Shown here: positions 1-4,425 of the stretch, one piece after another
Layout: every line of letters begins with the position of its first letter
Numbering within the stretch: the stretch's first letter is position 1
Origin: Oscillospiraceae bacterium
GTDB lineage: Bacteria > Bacillota > Clostridia > Oscillospirales > Ruminococcaceae
Direction: 5' to 3'
Assembly: GCA_031285945.1 (NCBI GenBank)
Contig: JAITVF010000020.1
Coordinates: 1-5,500 of the forward strand
Length of the DNA stretch: 5,500 bases
The notes under the pieces: model-generated
What the model was told of the DNA's origin: nothing
Seen by the model: the letters and a program-made list of their open reading frames with translations, nothing else
The model's database searches: none
Position numbers and translations under genes: made by a program

Positions 1-46
1 CTCTGCGGGCCTTTGCATGAATTTTACTCAAATTTTACCCATTATT

Positions 47-74
47 ATTATATCATCCAAAAATGTGAATACAA
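47..74 (-). promoter_or_regulatory. Probable sigma-A promoter firing leftward off the window
   Basis: Read on the minus strand, TTGTAT (69-74) is followed after 16 bp by TATAAT (47-52), with a TGA just ahead of it giving an extended -10 (TGnTATAAT). Transcription would start near position 40 and leave the window at its left edge. A minus-strand ATG lies at 16-18 with only six codons visible and no convincing ribosome binding site, so I do not call a gene there. The boxes are clear; that they drive a divergent gene is inference. Confidence 0.45.
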
Positions 75-132
75 GTAAAAATATAACGTTATCCGGCGGG
101 CGGCCGCGTCTGGCCCTGGCGGGCGCGGCTTT

Positions 133-146
133 GAATTCGCGAATTC
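133..146. repeat. 14-bp perfect palindrome upstream of the rplJ promoter
   Basis: GAATTCGCGAATTC is a perfect palindrome made of two GAATTC words; the 8-mer GAATTCGC is also repeated in tandem (133-140, 141-148). It ends 13 bp before the -35 box of the rplJ promoter, a position where an activator or repressor could bind. No function is known to me. Confidence 0.4.
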
Positions 147-159
147 GCTTAGCAGCCCC

Positions 160-189
160 TTGACAAATCCCCAGCCCCCGGGGTATAAT
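160..189 (+). promoter_or_regulatory. Sigma-A promoter of the rplJ-rplL operon
   Basis: A perfect -35 TTGACA (160-165) and perfect -10 TATAAT (184-189) are separated by 18 bp. Transcription would start near 196, giving an mRNA leader of about 220 nt before rplJ, which matches the presence of an L10 leader in that interval. The strength of the boxes fits a ribosomal protein operon. Confidence 0.9.
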
Positions 190-210
190 ATCAGTTGCTG
201 TCAACATTCC

Positions 211-345
211 CAAGACAGCAGGCGCCGCGGCTCGCGGCTTAAATGGCTTAAAGGCCGGCCTGCCGAGGAAAAAACGTTGATTCACAGGGTATTTGTGAGT
301 TCGCGCGTTTTTTCGCAGTCTTGCGAAGGGCGCGCTTTTTGTTTT
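211..345 (+). ncRNA. Ribosomal protein L10 leader (cis-regulatory RNA)
   Basis: The leader carries the hallmark of the Firmicutes L10 leader: AGACAGCAGG on the 5' side (213-222) and CCTGCCGAGG on the 3' side (259-268). GCAGGC (218-223) pairs with GCCTGC (258-263), flanked by GACA and CGAGGA. In the family, free L10 or the L10(L12) complex binds this element and lowers expression of its own operon. Inside the domain there is a short tandem repeat GGCTTAAA (236-243, 245-252). A small hairpin TCACA/TGTGA (282-298) separates the binding domain from the terminator-like hairpin at 303-345. Identification rests on motif recognition, not on a covariance-model search. Confidence 0.85.
303..345 (+). 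terminator. Intrinsic-terminator-like attenuator in the L10 leader
   Basis: GCGCG (303-307) pairs with CGCGC (331-335), and TTCGCA (312-317) pairs with TGCGAA (322-327) around a GTCT loop; T309-T311 can form G-U pairs with G328-G330. A U-rich tract (TTTTTGTTTT, 336-345) follows at once. Lying between the L10-binding domain and rplJ, it is best read as the attenuator through which L10 levels set readthrough, as proposed for Bacillus-type L10 leaders. The structure is seen; the regulatory mechanism is inferred. Confidence 0.7.
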
Positions 346-378
346 GCTTACGGCTTACGGATTGTTGTCGGCTCATTA

Positions 379-410
379 AGCAGGCGCCTTAAAACGCGCC
401 GGGGAGGTGA
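379..410 (+). promoter_or_regulatory. Hairpin plus strong ribosome binding site of rplJ
   Basis: GGCGC (383-387) and GCGCC (396-400) form a hairpin that directly abuts a near-perfect ribosome binding site, GGAGGTGA (403-410). The core GGAGG sits 9 nt before the TTG start at 417 and so supports that uncommon start codon. The 5' side of the hairpin belongs to AGCAGGCGCC (379-388), an exact copy of 217-226 in the L10-binding domain. Confidence 0.6.
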
Positions 411-416
411 AAACTG

Positions 417-953
417 TTGCCAAGTGAAGTTATACTCAGGCAAAAGCAGCAAGAGGTGGCCGAGCTCACCGAGATGGTCAAGGCCGCCACCACAGGGGTT
501 ATAGTCGATTACAAGGGAATTTCGGTCCTGAACGACACAAAGCTGCGCAAAGAGCTGCGCGAGGCGGGCGTCCGCTACATGGTGGTCAAGAATTCCCTTT
601 TGAGGCGGGCCATGGAAAACGCCGGGATGGAAACCGTTAACGACGTGCTTGTGGGTAGCACCGCCATAGCCATATCCCCTGATTACTCCACCGCCGCCAA
701 AATTCTTGTAAAGTACGCCGAAGCTTCCCGCGGGAAGTTCGCAGTCAAGGCGGGCTTTGTTGAGGGCGAGGTTCTAGGCGCCGAGGGGGTAAAAAAGCTT
801 TCCGACCTGCCCTCGCGCGAGGAGCTCGTCGCCATGGTTCTGCGCGGCTTCAACGCGCCCATTTCCGGCTTTGCCAATGTTCTCAACGCCAATATTCGCG
901 GCCTTGTTATCGCTCTTAACCAGATCGCCGAAAGCGGCAGGCTCTCTGCCTGA
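417..953 (+). CDS. rplJ: 50S ribosomal protein L10 (uL10)
   Basis: Ribosomal protein L10 forms the base of the stalk on the large subunit: its N-terminal domain binds 23S rRNA and its C-terminal helix carries L7/L12 dimers, which recruit translational GTPases. The 178-residue product has the usual family length. It opens with MPSE followed by a basic, helical stretch, contains the conserved VDYKGISV..LRKELREAG and VVKNSLLRRA segments (about residues 30-67), and ends in the helical L7/L12-binding tail rich in Asn, Ile and Leu (about 145-178). The TTG start is chosen because GGAGGTGA lies 9 nt upstream and family members start at this MPSE. It is first in an operon with rplL, 56 bp downstream, and is probably autoregulated through the L10 leader. 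Nothing is missing or truncated. Confidence 0.97.
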   Translation: MPSEVILRQKQQEVAELTEMVKAATTGVIVDYKGISVLNDTKLRKELREAGVRYMVVKNSLLRRAMENAGMETVNDVLVGSTAIAISPDYSTAAKILVKYAEASRGKFAVKAGFVEGEVLGAEGVKKLSDLPSREELVAMVLRGFNAPISGFANVLNANIRGLVIALNQIAESGRLSA

Positions 954-1009
954 TTAACGGGCAAATAAGACTAAAATAACAACTACACTATATTTTGGAG
1001 GAAAATAAA

Positions 1010-1390
1010 ATGGCATCTGATAAAGTTTTAAAGCTGATCGAGGACGTTAAGCTTCTCACCGTTATGGAGTGCGCCGAGCTTGTAAAGGCCCTTGAAGAAG
1101 AATTCGGCGTTTCCGCCGCCGCCCCCGTAGCGGTCGCCGCCGCCGCCCCCGCGGCAGCCGCAGCCGAGCCCGAGGAGAAGACCGAGTTTGACGTTGTGCT
1201 GATCGACGCCGGCCAGGCCAAGATGGGCGTCATCAAGATCGTAAAGGAAGTCACCGGTCTCGGCCTCAAGGAAGCCAAGGAGCTGGTCGACGGCGCTCCC
1301 AAGGCAGTCAAGGAAGCCATGCCCAAGGCCGACGCCGAAGCCCTTCAGAAGCAGCTCGCCGAAGCCGGCGCAAAGGTTGAGCTTAAATAG
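1010..1390 (+). CDS. rplL: 50S ribosomal protein L7/L12 (bL12)
   Basis: L7/L12 is the multicopy, mobile stalk protein that binds L10 as dimers and contacts EF-G, EF-Tu and initiation factors. The 126-residue product shows the standard three parts: a helical N-terminal dimerisation domain (about 1-33), an Ala/Pro-rich flexible hinge (about 35-54) and a compact C-terminal domain starting at EKTEFDVVL, with the conserved [19 protein letters not shown] and [13 protein letters not shown] segments and the closing [11 protein letters not shown]. The ATG at 1010 is chosen because GGAGG (997-1001) lies 8 nt before it; an in-frame TTG at 995 overlaps that ribosome binding site and is unlikely. A Cys at residue 21 of the dimerisation domain is a small peculiarity. 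A strong terminator follows 28 bp after the TAG stop. Confidence 0.98.
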   Translation: MASDKVLKLIEDVKLLTVMECAELVKALEEEFGVSAAAPVAVAAAAPAAAAAEPEEKTEFDVVLIDAGQAKMGVIKIVKEVTGLGLKEAKELVDGAPKAVKEAMPKADAEALQKQLAEAGAKVELK

Positions 1391-1418
1391 TTTTAGCTTA
1401 AATAAGCAATTCATACAG

Positions 1419-1457
1419 AGCCGTGAGGGGCAAAAAACCCTCACGGCTTTATTTTTT
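1419..1457 (+). terminator. Rho-independent terminator after rplL
   Basis: An 11-bp stem, AGCCGTGAGGG (1419-1429) with CCCTCACGGCT (1438-1448), closes a loop of one G, one C and six A, followed by a T-rich tail TTTATTTTTT. This ends the rplJ-rplL transcript, so recD2 downstream needs its own promoter and no rpoB follows on the same transcript. Confidence 0.93.
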
Positions 1458-1467
1458 CCACAACTTC

Positions 1468-1505
1468 TGATAAAATAGTAGGCACAAATAAAATGCTTTT
1501 ATAAT
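1468..1505 (+). promoter_or_regulatory. Candidate promoter region of recD2
   Basis: Two -10 candidates are visible. The first is an extended -10, TGATAAAAT (1468-1476), with a poor -35 (TTTATT, 1448-1453) that overlaps the tail of the rplL terminator. The second is a perfect TATAAT (1500-1505), with only a weak TAGGCA (1479-1484) at 15 bp. The second would start transcription near 1512, almost exactly at the foot of the palindrome 1511-1548. I cannot decide between them. Confidence 0.45.
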
Positions 1506-1510
1506 ATTAC

Positions 1511-1548
1511 TCTATTGCTTCCCCGCCAGAGGCGGGGGAAGCAATAGA
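1511..1548. repeat. Intergenic palindrome (GC-rich hairpin) before recD2
   Basis: TCTATTGCTTCCCCGCC (1511-1527) is complementary to 1531-1548, a 17-bp stem with one extra G on the right arm and a 3-nt AGA loop. No T-tract follows, so it is not a normal terminator. It could cap the 5' end of the recD2 mRNA. Its foot TCTATT..AATAGA resembles the outer arms of the larger palindrome at 5290-5407, which suggests a dispersed repeat family in this genome. Confidence 0.7.
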
Positions 1549-1602
1549 AAGAAGTATTTTAAATGCGGAACAGTATTAGGGGTAAAAAAAGGGGGCTTGG
1601 CC

Positions 1603-3846
1603 GTGCAAAAGGAAAATTCGCCCCTTATTACCCTTTCGGGGACGGTTGAGGCCATTGTCTACCAGAACGCCGACTCGGGCTATGTGGTCATGGAGCTCGA
1701 TACCGGCGCGACTCTGGAAACGGTTGTGGGAGAAATTCCAGGCGTAACCGCCGGCGAGGAGCTTTCGGTAACGGGGCGTTACTCTACACACCCCACCTAC
1801 GGCCAGCAGTTTAGAGCCGAGGTCTGCGAGCGCCATATGCCCGCCACCTCCACCGCTATTCTTAAATACTTAAGCTCCGGCATAATAAAGGGGATCGGCC
1901 CCGCCCTGGCCCGGCGTATAGTCGACCGCTTCGGCGACGGTACCCTGGAGGTAATCGAGAAGGATCACGAAAAGCTCTCGGAGGTCCGGGGCCTGTCCCA
2001 GGCAAAGGCGGCCGATATATTCGACCAGTACCGCAGAATCTTCGGGCTACGGTCGGTTATGCTTTATCTCGCTAAATTCGGCGTAGATTCCTCCTCTTCC
2101 ATAAGAATCTGGAAGCTCTGGGGCGCGCTGACCAAAGATATGGTCGAGAGCAACCCTTATCTTCTCATGAACGAGCCTGTGGAGCTCGCGTTCGAAACAG
2201 CCGACGTGATTGCCACGAGCCTCGGCTTTTCCCCCGAGGACCCCCGCCGACTCAGGGCGGGGCTTTCGCGGGTACTGACCCACAACCTGCGAAACGGCCA
2301 CACATGCCTGCCCCGGAACCGGCTCCTTGCGACCGCCGCCGAAATGCTCGACGTCGCGGGGGAGGAGGAGCTCCTGGAGAACGCGCTTGAGGAGGCCTCG
2401 CGCGACTGCGAGATTGTATCCGATACCTTTGACGGCAGAGAATTCATCTACCTCGCGAGGCTATACGAGGCCGAAACCTTTATAGCCGGCAGAATCGCTC
2501 TTTTGCTTTGCGCCACGCCGCCGGGGGAGGCGCCCGATTTTTCAAAAGAGATCGAGGGGCTCCAGAAAAGCCTTGGCATAGAATACGACCCGCTGCAAAA
2601 AAGGGCCGTCGCCATGGCCCTTTCCTCCCGTATATTTATACTGACCGGCGGCCCCGGCACCGGCAAGACCACAGCCTTAAACGCCATACTTACCCTGCTC
2701 GAGGGGCGGGGCGAAAAGGTGGCCCTGGCGGCCCCCACGGGGCGGGCGGCAAAGAGGATAAGCGAGGTCACCGGCCGTGAGGCCTCCACCGTGCACCGGC
2801 TGCTGGAGGTGGATTTTCGCGATCCCGACACCGGCCGCCACAAATTCAAGCGGGACGAAGCCAACCCCCTGCGGGTAAACGCCATAATCCTCGACGAGGT
2901 CAGCATGGTGGATACCCCTCTGATGCAGAGCCTCTTAAAGGCCATGCGGATGTCCTGCCGCCTTATCCTGGTCGGCGACCCCAACCAGCTCCCCTCGGTG
3001 GGCCCGGGGAATCTTTTGCGCGATCTTATTGAGAGCGACGTTATCCCGACCCTGCACTTAAGCCGGATATTCCGTCAGGCGGAGCTTTCGGCCATTGTTA
3101 CGGGGGCCCACGCCATTGTAGCCGGAGAAACGCCCCCCTTAAACCTGCGCGATTCCGACTTCTTCTTCCTCGAGCAGTCGGGAAGCTACCAGGATACCCT
3201 TAGCACTGTCGCCGACCTATGCCTGCGCAGGCTCCCCGCCGCCTACGGGTACGACCCCGTAACCGATATCCAGGTGATAGCGCCCAGCCGCGTGGGGGCG
3301 CTGGGTACGGTGGAGCTGAACCGCGCCCTTCAGCAGGCCCTTAACCCCAAGGACGCGATGAAGGCGCAGTTTCTCTTCGGCAGCGTAACCTTTCGGGAGG
3401 GGGACAAGGTCATGCAGGTTAAGAACAACTACGATATCCCCTGGCGCCGCGACAACGGCGAAAACGGCGCCGGAGTTTTTAACGGGGACATAGGCCTGGT
3501 CGAGATGATCGACCGCCCCAGCCAGACCATACTGGTCCGCTTCGACGACCGGGTTGCGCAGTATTCCATCGACATGGCCGACGAAATCGAGCACGCCTAC
3601 GCCGTAACCGTTCACAAGAGCCAGGGCAGCGAGTTCGAGGCCGTGATCATTCCCCTTATGAGCTACCACGATAAGCTCTATTACCGCAACATACTCTACA
3701 CCGGGGTAACAAGGGCCAAAAAGCTTCTTATAATCCTGGGCAGGCCCGATACCGTCCGGCGCATGGTAGACAACGACCGCAAGGTCCTGCGCTACACAAG
3801 GCTTAAGGATCTGCTCGAGCAGAGCGTGTCGGGCCAAAAGCCGTGA
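1603..3846 (+). CDS. recD2: RecD-like SF1B DNA helicase RecD2
   Basis: RecD2 is a 5'-3' DNA helicase found in bacteria without RecBC partners, linked to DNA repair and replication-fork maintenance. From the GTG start the product has 747 residues, the usual size. The N-terminal part (about 1-75) looks like the family's OB-type domain, followed by helix-hairpin-helix-like segments (IKGIGPALARRIV, about 95-107; VRGLSQAKA). The helicase core holds Walker A GGPGTGKTT (349-357, Lys355), Walker B ILDEVSMVD (about 429-437), motif III VGDPNQLPSVG (457-467), and motifs V/VI VHKSQGSEF (670-678) and TGVTRAKK (700-707, Arg704). GTG at 1603 is preferred because AGGGGG lies 7 nt upstream; TTG at 1597 is only 1 nt from it and would add two residues. 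No terminator is seen between its stop and the first toxin copy, so transcripts may run into that unit. Intact. Confidence 0.96.
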   Translation: MQKENSPLITLSGTVEAIVYQNADSGYVVMELDTGATLETVVGEIPGVTAGEELSVTGRYSTHPTYGQQFRAEVCERHMPATSTAILKYLSSGIIKGIGPALARRIVDRFGDGTLEVIEKDHEKLSEVRGLSQAKAADIFDQYRRIFGLRSVMLYLAKFGVDSSSSIRIWKLWGALTKDMVESNPYLLMNEPVELAFETADVIATSLGFSPEDPRRLRAGLSRVLTHNLRNGHTCLPRNRLLATAAEMLDVAGEEELLENALEEASRDCEIVSDTFDGREFIYLARLYEAETFIAGRIALLLCATPPGEAPDFSKEIEGLQKSLGIEYDPLQKRAVAMALSSRIFILTGGPGTGKTTALNAILTLLEGRGEKVALAAPTGRAAKRISEVTGREASTVHRLLEVDFRDPDTGRHKFKRDEANPLRVNAIILDEVSMVDTPLMQSLLKAMRMSCRLILVGDPNQLPSVGPGNLLRDLIESDVIPTLHLSRIFRQAELSAIVTGAHAIVAGETPPLNLRDSDFFFLEQSGSYQDTLSTVADLCLRRLPAAYGYDPVTDIQVIAPSRVGALGTVELNRALQQALNPKDAMKAQFLFGSVTFREGDKVMQVKNNYDIPWRRDNGENGAGVFNGDIGLVEMIDRPSQTILVRFDDRVAQYSIDMADEIEHAYAVTVHKSQGSEFEAVIIPLMSYHDKLYYRNILYTGVTRAKKLLIILGRPDTVRRMVDNDRKVLRYTRLKDLLEQSVSGQKP

Positions 3847-3925
3847 CACGGCCGTAACCGCCGGCAGCGCCGCGAACCCCAGAGGTGCAATTCCGGCGGG
3901 TCAATAAAGCCCTCAACCGGCGGTT

Positions 3926-3955
3926 GGCCTGACTCCCCAGTAAGGGGGTGAGGCC
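3926..3955 (+). promoter_or_regulatory. Hairpin burying the toxin 1 ribosome binding site
   Basis: GGCCTGACTCCC (3926-3937) pairs with GGGGGTGAGGCC (3944-3955) with one G-G mismatch and one U-G pair, around a CAGTAA loop. The ribosome binding site AAGGGGGTGA (3942-3951) is almost wholly in this stem, and the stem ends one base before the GTG start at 3956. Translation should be low unless the structure is opened, as is typical of type I toxin mRNAs. Confidence 0.7.
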
Positions 3956-4033
3956 GTGACTACATACGAGAGCATATATCTGCTGATAATGTTCGGTATG
4001 CTGGTCGTTGCGATTATTAACGCAAAAAAGTAA
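3956..4033 (+). CDS. Small holin-like (Hol-Tox) toxin peptide, copy 1
   Basis: This 25-residue peptide starts MTTYESIYLL, continues as one hydrophobic segment (residues 7-21, with FG at 13-14) and ends in the basic tail NAKK. The M-T-Y-E-S/A-I start, the FG within the membrane helix and the short Lys-rich end match the putative holin-like toxins that are common in Firmicutes and resemble type I toxins such as TxpA. Such peptides insert into the cell membrane. The GTG start is supported by AAGGGGGTGA 7 nt upstream (from the G run). The TAA stop lies inside the terminator stem. It follows recD2 by 109 bp without a promoter I can recognise, so readthrough from recD2 is the likeliest source of its mRNA. 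The protein is identical to copy 2. Toxicity is inferred from the family and layout, not seen. Confidence 0.8.
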   Translation: MTTYESIYLLIMFGMLVVAIINAKK

Positions 4034-4067
4034 CCGCCTAGCCCGGTAAGCAGCGCGGTTACTTTTT
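4024..4067. terminator. Bidirectional terminator of toxin 1 and its antisense RNA
   Basis: GTAACCGC (4030-4037) pairs with GCGGTTAC (4055-4062), flanked by A6 on the left (4024-4029) and T5 on the right (4063-4067). It can therefore terminate rightward transcripts (toxin, and probably recD2) and leftward ones (antisense RNA). The 17-nt loop differs strongly from that of copy 2. Confidence 0.85.
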
Positions 4068-4105
4068 ATAACCAAGCAGGCTAACCGTCAGGCGGCTGCC
4101 CTGTC
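4024..4105 (-). ncRNA. Predicted antisense antitoxin RNA, copy 1
   Basis: From the minus-strand promoter at 4112-4140 transcription would start near 4105 and end at the bidirectional terminator, giving an RNA of about 80 nt. It overlaps the 3' end of the toxin mRNA over the whole terminator hairpin (about 4024-4067). This convergent, 3'-overlapping layout is that of known type I systems such as txpA/RatA and the par (Fst) locus of pAD1. No reading frame of note lies in it. The RNA itself is predicted from its promoter and terminator only. Confidence 0.65.
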
Positions 4106-4111
4106 ACTTTT

Positions 4112-4140
4112 ATTATAAGCGCGCGGCGCTTAATTGTCAA
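4112..4140 (-). promoter_or_regulatory. Consensus promoter for antisense RNA 1
   Basis: On the minus strand TTGACA (4135-4140) and TATAAT (4112-4117) are both perfect, with the ideal 17-bp spacer. The spacer is filled by a palindrome, TAAGCGC-GCG-GCGCTTA (4116-4132). It faces the toxin gene and no leftward protein gene lies downstream, which is why I assign it to an antisense RNA. Confidence 0.85.
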
Positions 4141-4147
4141 TGAGCGC

Positions 4148-4199
4148 TTCCCTTTTTCGGCTTAAAATGCTATAATATCCCAAGTGGCAGGGTATGCCA
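4148..4199 (+). promoter_or_regulatory. Promoter and 5'-end hairpin of toxin 2
   Basis: An extended -10, TGCTATAAT (4168-4176), has a weak -35 TTCCCT (4148-4153) 17 bp upstream. Transcription would start near 4183, immediately before a small hairpin TGGCA/TGCCA (4185-4189, 4195-4199) that could protect the 5' end of the mRNA. This segment lies outside the repeat and has no counterpart ahead of copy 1. Confidence 0.65.
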
Positions 4200-4210
4200 A
4201 CCGGCGGTTA

Positions 4211-4238
4211 GCCTGACTCCCCAATAAGGGGGTGAGGC
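4211..4238 (+). promoter_or_regulatory. Hairpin burying the toxin 2 ribosome binding site
   Basis: This is the same stem as in copy 1, with GCC (4211-4213) pairing with GGC (4236-4238) and the CTCCC stretch facing the G run (4228-4232). The outermost pair of copy 1 is lost because G3926 is A4210 here. The loop also changes (CAATAA instead of CAGTAA). The ribosome binding site is still almost wholly inside the stem. Confidence 0.65.
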
Positions 4239-4239
4239 C

Positions 4240-4317
4240 GTGACTACATACGAGAGCATATATCTGCTGATAATGTTCGGTATGCTGGTCGTTGCGATAA
4301 TTAACGCAAAAAAGTAA
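4240..4317 (+). CDS. Small holin-like (Hol-Tox) toxin peptide, copy 2
   Basis: This encodes the same 25-residue peptide as copy 1: a TTYESI start, one membrane-spanning stretch (residues 7-21) and a Lys-Lys end. The GTG start has AAGGGGGTGA upstream at the same distance, inside a hairpin. Unlike copy 1 it has a recognisable promoter (TGCTATAAT, 4168-4176), giving a 5' untranslated region of about 57 nt. It lies between copy 1 and comF and ends in its own bidirectional terminator. The identical peptides over diverged regulatory loops suggest selection on the protein. As with copy 1, the membrane-toxin role is inferred from family resemblance. It could also be a small regulatory membrane peptide. 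Confidence 0.8.
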   Translation: MTTYESIYLLIMFGMLVVAIINAKK

Positions 4318-4352
4318 CCGCCCAGCCCTCGGAAAGCTGCGGTTACTTTTTT
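4308..4352. terminator. Bidirectional terminator of toxin 2 and its antisense RNA
   Basis: GTAACCGC (4314-4321) pairs with GCGGTTAC (4339-4346), flanked by A6 (4308-4313) and T6 (4347-4352). An inner AGC/GCT pairing (4324-4326 with 4336-4338) shortens the loop, a feature absent from copy 1. Confidence 0.85.
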
Positions 4353-4390
4353 ATAACCTAGCAGGCTAACCGTCAGGCGGCCGCCCTGTC
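4308..4390 (-). ncRNA. Predicted antisense antitoxin RNA, copy 2
   Basis: The minus-strand promoter at 4397-4425 would start an RNA near 4390 that ends at the A6/T6 of the terminator, about 83 nt long. It overlaps the toxin 2 mRNA across the terminator hairpin. Its loop sequence differs from that of antisense RNA 1, so each RNA may prefer its own partner. It is predicted from promoter and terminator only. Confidence 0.65.
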
Positions 4391-4396
4391 ACCTTT

Positions 4397-4425
4397 ATTA
4401 TAAGCGCGCGGCGCTTAATTGTCAA
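4397..4425 (-). promoter_or_regulatory. Consensus promoter for antisense RNA 2
   Basis: A perfect TTGACA (4420-4425) and TATAAT (4397-4402) lie on the minus strand with a 17-bp spacer, and the spacer palindrome TAAGCGC-GCG-GCGCTTA is unchanged from copy 1. It lies 46 bp upstream of the comF start on the opposite strand. Confidence 0.85.

Larger units (their letters stand above)
3914..4141 (+). repeat. Direct repeat copy 1: toxin-antitoxin unit
   Basis: This 228-bp stretch recurs at 4198-4426. The two copies differ by about six scattered substitutions, one T-tract indel and a cluster of changes in the terminator loop. The repeat begins at CAACCGGCGGTT and ends at AATTGTCAAT, right after the antisense promoter's -35 box, so the duplicated block is a complete unit minus the upstream toxin promoter. 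The copies are separated by 56 bp that hold the promoter of copy 2. Confidence 0.95.

Noticed and set aside
103..129. GCCGCG/CGCGGC hairpin as a terminator for an upstream gene
   Set aside because: Only a TTT follows, and the loop is long; no upstream gene end is visible.
133..148. Tandem GAATTC as a cloning or adaptor artefact
   Set aside because: The flanking sequence continues as a normal promoter region, and nothing else suggests vector sequence.
160..504. Rightward 114-codon frame across the promoter and L10 leader
   Set aside because: It begins inside the -35 box, lacks a ribosome binding site, runs through the structured leader and overlaps rplJ in another frame.
995..1009. Upstream TTG start for rplL
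   Set aside because: It overlaps the ribosome binding site GGAGG (997-1001); the ATG at 1010 gives the normal L7/L12 N-terminus.
1597..1602. TTG as recD2 start
   Set aside because: Only 1 nt separates it from AGGGGG, while GTG at 1603 has a 7-nt spacing. The difference is two residues and not settled by sequence alone.
3217..3849. Minus-strand 210-codon open frame opposite the end of recD2
   Set aside because: It is antisense to the conserved helicase motifs, has no ribosome binding site or recognisable domain, and fits a GC-rich shadow.
3853..3905. Possible decayed third toxin unit (GTAACCGCC..GCAGCGC and GTCAATAA resemble the terminator stem and repeat end)
   Set aside because: The similarity is short and broken, there is no toxin frame, and GC-rich sequence gives such matches by chance.
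3948..3959. GTG at 3948 as an alternative toxin start
   Set aside because: It meets TGA after two more codons (GTG AGG CCG TGA).
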